Positions 63,270-64,000 of a stretch of 64,000 nt of DNA are shown one piece after another. A program made the position numbers and the translations under genes. Position 1 is the stretch's first letter, and every line of letters starts with the position of its first letter. Below the pieces are notes generated by a model. That model did no database searches, was not told the DNA's origin, and worked only from the letters and a program-made list of their open reading frames with translations. The DNA comes from Pedobacter sandarakinus (GTDB lineage: Bacteria > Bacteroidota > Bacteroidia > Sphingobacteriales > Sphingobacteriaceae), in assembly GCF_026240095.1 (NCBI RefSeq), contig NZ_JAPIVG010000006.1, positions 62,001-126,000 of the forward strand, given 5' to 3'.

Positions 63270-63304
63270 AACGTTTCTACTTTATTGTAGGAACGTTTTT
63301 CGTT
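63270..63304 (+). terminator. Terminator of the fasciclin gene
   Basis: aacgtttctac and gtaggaacgtt arms (one G-T pair) around tttatt with a trailing T run, about 105 nt after the stop codon. Confidence 0.75.
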
Positions 63305-63448
63305 TAGGGATGTGGCTATCGGAAATGTCAACCATTCTTCACCTTTTGTAAAATTAACACGCAGTAGCTTATAAGTGTTTAGATTTGCAACCCAGGAAAC
63401 TTGCTACCTGTGATTTTAAAAGAGAATTATCTTTAATCAATAACTACC

Positions 63449-64000
63449 ATGCATCCCAATATTTTAAAAATTCAGGCAAACATTGCACCTTTAAGGCAGC
63501 AGATTGTCGACCATAAAGTTTATGCAGCGATAAGCGAATTGGAAGATCTACAAGTTTTTATGGAGCATCACATTTTTGCCGTCTGGGATTTTATGTCGCT
63601 ACTGAAATCCTTGCAAATTAATCTAACATGTACCACATTGCCCTGGTTTCCGGTAGGTGATGCTGTTACTCGCCAGCTCATAAATGAGATTGTTGCAGGA
63701 GAAGAAAGTGATGTAGATGCGAATGGAAATATTAAAAGTCATTTTGAACTGTATCTTGATGCCATGCAGCAATGCGGCGCTGATACAAGGCCGATTAATA
63801 ACTTCCTTATATCTTTACAAAAAGGAAGAGACTTCGATCAGGCATTCGAGTTGGCGGAAGTACCATCTGCGGCAAGAGTTTTTGTAAAATCTACTTTTGA
63901 TACCATAAATAGTGGAAAAACTTATCTCCAGGCAGCCAGTTTCACTTTCGGAAGGGAAGATTTAATCCCTAACATGTTCTACAGTATTGTTAATGATTTA
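63449..64000 (+). CDS. DUF3050 protein, truncated by the window end
   Basis: ATG at 63449 and an open frame of 184 codons to the last base. It begins [19 protein letters not shown] and continues with [39 protein letters not shown] and HFELYLDAM, which match DUF3050, a haem-oxygenase-like helical fold. The conserved HH and the later acidic residues could bind metal. About 70 residues are expected to be missing at the C-terminus. A TAGATTTG -7 box lies at 63380-63387. Confidence 0.88.
   Translation, partial: MHPNILKIQANIAPLRQQIVDHKVYAAISELEDLQVFMEHHIFAVWDFMSLLKSLQINLTCTTLPWFPVGDAVTRQLINEIVAGEESDVDANGNIKSHFELYLDAMQQCGADTRPINNFLISLQKGRDFDQAFELAEVPSAARVFVKSTFDTINSGKTYLQAASFTFGREDLIPNMFYSIVNDL

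Overview
The window is ordinary chromosomal DNA of a Bacteroidota bacterium, most likely Sphingobacteriaceae (Pedobacter-like). The evidence is gene content: gliding and type IX secretion genes gldB, gldK-L-M-N and porW/sprE, families largely restricted to the phylum (DUF4271 beside hemD, DUF6515, DUF2490, head-GIN DUF2807), an F-type ATPase operon without beta and epsilon genes, almost no Shine-Dalgarno sequences, and several promoters with the phylum-specific -7 box TAnnTTTG. No rRNA, tRNA, CRISPR array, prophage or intact insertion sequence was seen. The genus is inferred from family impressions, not from a database search.

Layout. 0-16 kb: lpdA, a HAD phosphatase and secreted or surface proteins (phytase-like lipoprotein, DUF6515, S15-type hydrolase, M1 peptidase, head-GIN protein, two putative outer-membrane barrels), then fabV, a GNAT enzyme, a cold-shock-domain protein and a SIMPL protein. 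15.5-32 kb: housekeeping genes (serS, rsmI, lnt-dinB-lspA, osmC, nadE, gldB, patatin, comB, gcvT, rnhB) with a small GIY-YIG gene between direct repeats at 18.3-18.7 kb. 31.7-32.0 kb: a broken gene. 32-39 kb: an overlapping flippase/GT2/permease operon, a methyltransferase, ruvC, DUF4349 and small membrane proteins. 39.9-46.0 kb: the ATP synthase operon on the minus strand. 46-53 kb: porW/sprE, a class A penicillin-binding protein and uvrC. 53-60 kb: gldKLMN, hemD and DUF4271. 60-64 kb: hemW, an SDR enzyme, a fasciclin protein and the start of a DUF3050 gene cut by the window edge.

How genes work together. Lnt and LspA process the lipoproteins that the window also encodes (GldB, GldK, PorW, DUF4349, phytase-like). 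GldL and GldM form the proton-driven type IX secretion motor with GldK and GldN as the periplasmic ring; PorW/SprE and GldB are further parts of the same machinery, encoded separately.

The least explained material lies between genes: (i) eight dispersed copies of a 65-155 nt REP-like repeat whose core contains inverted GC-rich arms, often in diverging pairs; (ii) two arrays of a roughly 7-nt unit (GATNTGA) that fold back on a complementary array, both inside the ATP synthase operon; (iii) the GIY-YIG gene flanked by direct repeats and palindromes; (iv) a two-stop pseudogene; (v) a 17-nt terminal inverted repeat pair enclosing about 105 nt.
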